A DNA stretch of 43,877 nt from Sinorhizobium sp. 6-70 (GTDB lineage: Bacteria > Pseudomonadota > Alphaproteobacteria > Rhizobiales > Rhizobiaceae). The stretch is taken from NCBI RefSeq assembly GCF_030124375.1, contig NZ_JASKLS010000016.1:103167-147043 (forward strand). Reading direction: 5' to 3'. A model generated the notes under the pieces. That model saw only the letters and a program-made list of their open reading frames with translations. It was not told the DNA's origin and searched no databases. This document shows positions 42,290-43,877 of the stretch, piece by piece (position 1 is the stretch's first letter; every line of letters starts with the position of its first letter). The translations under genes and the position numbers were made by a program.

Positions 42290-42994
42290 ATGGCTGAAGT
42301 CAACAGGAGTCCCGCCTTCTGGCGATCCTTTCCGATTTTCGAGGAGTTCGACAAGGAGACGCTGACGGAGCTCGCCGGCATCGCCACGTACCGGAAGTGG
42401 CCGGCAGGTACGGTCATCTTCCAGCGCGGCGACGAAGGCAACTACATGGTTGTCGTGGTTTCCGGCCGCATCAAACTCTCGCTGTTCACGCCTCAGGGCC
42501 GCGAACTCATGCTGCGCCAGCACGAGGGGGGCGCACTCTTCGGTGAAATGGCCCTGCTCGACGGCCAGCCGCGGTCGGCCGATGCGACAGCGGTCATCGC
42601 ATCCGAAGGCTACGTGATCGGCAAGAAGCCCTTCCTCGACCTCATCATCCACAGGCCGCAGATCGCCGAGGCCGTGATCCGCTTTCTCTGCGCGCAGCTT
42701 CGCGATACCACCGAGCGGCTGGAAACGATCGCGCTCTACGACCTCAACGCTCGCGTCGCCCGTTTCTTTCTGGCAACGCTCAAACAGATCCACGGCCACG
42801 AGCTTCCGAGCAGCGCCAATCTGCGCCTGACCTTGAGCCAGACCGACATCGCCGCCATTCTCGGCGCGAGTCGGCCAAAGGTGAACCGTGCCATCCTGTC
42901 GCTCGAGGAATGCGGCGCGCTGAAGCGTACGGAAGGCATTATTTGTTGCAACGTCGATCGCCTCCTGAATGTCGCCGATCCGGAGGAGGGCTAG
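42290..42994 (+). CDS. Crp/Fnr-family transcriptional regulator
   Basis: This cytoplasmic regulator has 234 residues from ATG 42290, which follows GGGGAG. The cyclic-nucleotide-like sensor barrel includes GTVIFQRGDEGNYMVVVVSG and the cassette LFGEMALLDGQPRSADATA, where E and R/S match cAMP-binding positions. The C-terminal helix-turn-helix reads LSQTDIAAILGASRPKVNRA. The cysteines of oxygen-sensing FNR are absent. The next gene is a CHASE2 protein; in that family an adenylate cyclase domain often follows, which would fit a cAMP circuit, but that part lies outside the window. Confidence 0.88.
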   Translation: MAEVNRSPAFWRSFPIFEEFDKETLTELAGIATYRKWPAGTVIFQRGDEGNYMVVVVSGRIKLSLFTPQGRELMLRQHEGGALFGEMALLDGQPRSADATAVIASEGYVIGKKPFLDLIIHRPQIAEAVIRFLCAQLRDTTERLETIALYDLNARVARFFLATLKQIHGHELPSSANLRLTLSQTDIAAILGASRPKVNRAILSLEECGALKRTEGIICCNVDRLLNVADPEEG

Positions 42995-42999
42995 CTCGA

Positions 43000-43877
43000 T
43001 TGAGTGCGAACCACCGCCGCCGCCGTCGCGTCACCCCGCTCTTCGGCGGGATCGTCGCAAGCCTGGCGGCGGCGCTGCTCCTCTATCTCTATGGCGAAAC
43101 TGTCTTCAAAACCCCGCGTGAACTTTTCTTCGATAACCTCACACAATGGGTGACCTCGCCCCGCTCACCGGACATCACCGTTGTCGACGTCGATCGCAAG
43201 GCGCATGAGGCGCTTGGCTCCAGAAACTGGGACCGGGCGGAAACGGCCGCGCTGATATCGCGGCTGGCCGCCGCCGGACCGAAGGTGATTGCGGTCGATT
43301 TCGTTTTCAGCTCTGAATGCGAGGCCGACGCCGCAGGCAATGTCGCGCTTGCTTCCGCGATCGCGGAGGCACCCGTCGTTCTGGGCTTTCTCGCGGCTGA
43401 CCGTGCCCTGGACCATCCGCGCCCCGTTCCTCCGCTCGCGCTCAGACGCCCGCTTGCGGTGCCGGAGCCGTGGTTCATTGCCGGGGCGGAAACATCCTGC
43501 CCGGCATTCATGGACCACTCCAAGGCGGCGACCGCCGGCTTCCTCGTCGGTGACGAGGATGCGCGCGTGCGGCGGGCGCAGGCTTTTGCGATCCTCGGCA
43601 ACGACGCCTACCCGGCGCTCGCGATCGAAGCGGGACGGCTCGCAGCCGGGAGCAGCACCCCGGTGCTCGGCGGCGAGCCTGCCTGGCTCAGGCTCGATCA
43701 TGCCATCGTCCCCCTTGACGAGGCGGGAAACCTGCGCTTCGTCGCAAGTTCGGAAGAGGCCATTGCCGCGCGCACGCTCTCGGCTGCCGACGTCATGGCA
43801 AACACGGCCGATCGGAGCCGCCTTACAGGCAAGCTTCTCATCGTCGGCAGCAGCATGCCCGTAAGGCGGCTCCGATC
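43000..43877 (+). CDS. CHASE2-domain sensor protein (3' end outside window)
   Basis: This is the N-terminal 292 codons of a membrane sensor. No ATG opens the frame; a TTG at 43000 follows GGAGGAGGG, which lies inside the 3' end of the preceding gene, so the two are likely co-transcribed. A basic run (NHRRRRRV), one membrane helix (residues about 16-30), and an extracytoplasmic CHASE2 domain follow (DITVVDVDRKAHEALGSRNW, AAGPKVIAVDFVF, LTGKLLIVGSS). CHASE2 proteins usually continue into three helices and an adenylate cyclase or kinase domain. The last residues after VGSS do not look like the family and coincide with an inverted repeat. Confidence 0.8.
   Translation, partial: MSANHRRRRRVTPLFGGIVASLAAALLLYLYGETVFKTPRELFFDNLTQWVTSPRSPDITVVDVDRKAHEALGSRNWDRAETAALISRLAAAGPKVIAVDFVFSSECEADAAGNVALASAIAEAPVVLGFLAADRALDHPRPVPPLALRRPLAVPEPWFIAGAETSCPAFMDHSKAATAGFLVGDEDARVRRAQAFAILGNDAYPALAIEAGRLAAGSSTPVLGGEPAWLRLDHAIVPLDEAGNLRFVASSEEAIAARTLSAADVMANTADRSRLTGKLLIVGSSMPVRRLR
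43810..43877. repeat. 17-bp perfect inverted repeat at the window edge
   Basis: The final 17 bases (43861-43877, GTAAGGCGGCTCCGATC) are the exact reverse complement of 43810-43826, with 34 bases between. The protein similarity of the CHASE2 gene breaks off where the second arm begins. This suggests a fold-back joining error at a contig end rather than biology. Confidence 0.8.

Noticed and set aside
1..43877. CRISPR array, phage genes or toxin-antitoxin operon
   Set aside because: No regularly spaced repeats, phage structural proteins or recognisable toxin-antitoxin pairs were seen.

Overview
The window looks like a chromosomal segment of a Sinorhizobium/Ensifer-type member of the Rhizobiaceae. 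The codon usage is GC-rich. The gene order pstA-pstC-pstS-phoR / ppk2 at one end, and fadD - pgi - fructokinase - pyrE - pyrC - frcKACB - frcR at the other, matches what I remember of the S. meliloti chromosome. Typical rhizobial palindromic intergenic repeats are scattered between genes. The window opens inside pstA and closes inside a CHASE2 gene. Gene identities rest on protein motifs read by eye; no database search was run.

Layout. (1) 1-6055, phosphate: the minus-strand genes phoR, pstS (with a PHO box in front), pstC and pstA encode the sensor kinase and the high-affinity phosphate ABC transporter. A divergent ppk2 encodes a polyphosphate kinase. (2) 6056-9001: two palindromic repeats, a membrane-anchored protein of unknown function, a nitronate monooxygenase-like flavoprotein and tRNA-Thr(CGU). 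(3) 9002-14979, accessory-looking: two tiny membrane ORFs, an AraC-type regulator, a YtkA/FixH-like protein with a di-haem cytochrome c peroxidase, an aldo/keto reductase, and an overlapping dienelactone-hydrolase/phosphoribosyltransferase pair. (4) 14999-23766: a full kdp operon on the minus strand, in transcription order 26-aa ORF, kdpF, kdpA, 56-aa ORF, kdpB, kdpC, kdpD, kdpE, ptsN-like. It is preceded by a small cluster of membrane ORFs (23996-24428). (5) 24946-29553: an AI-2E-type permease, an MFS exporter and fadD. (6) 29732-30924: an IS481-like insertion sequence whose transposase has lost its stop codon. (7) 31084-35604: pgi, then convergent pyrC-pyrE-frk. (8) 35812-41558: the fructose ABC uptake operon frcB-frcC-frcA-frcK, with divergent frcR and an overlapping rbsD/fucU-like mutarotase. 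(9) 41635-43877: a DoxX protein, a Crp/Fnr regulator and the start of a CHASE2 sensor.

How they fit together. The phosphate block senses phosphate, imports it and uses polyphosphate. The Frc system imports fructose, the mutarotase and kinase may process it, and Frk plus Pgi feed it to hexose-phosphate metabolism. The kdp block carries its own sensor pair (KdpDE) and its own nitrogen-type PTS IIA protein. In E. coli a IIA(Ntr) protein binds KdpD, so this linkage suggests dedicated control of potassium uptake.

Most interesting non-standard signals: small membrane ORFs inside and beside the kdp operon; a 15-base motif shared by the kdp promoter and the neighbouring small-ORF cluster; a two-stem intergenic element present three times with wobble pairs favouring one strand; a shared palindromic operator-like sequence before fadD and the nitronate monooxygenase; a transposase reading frame open into pgi; and a 17-bp inverted repeat at the right edge that looks like an assembly fold-back.
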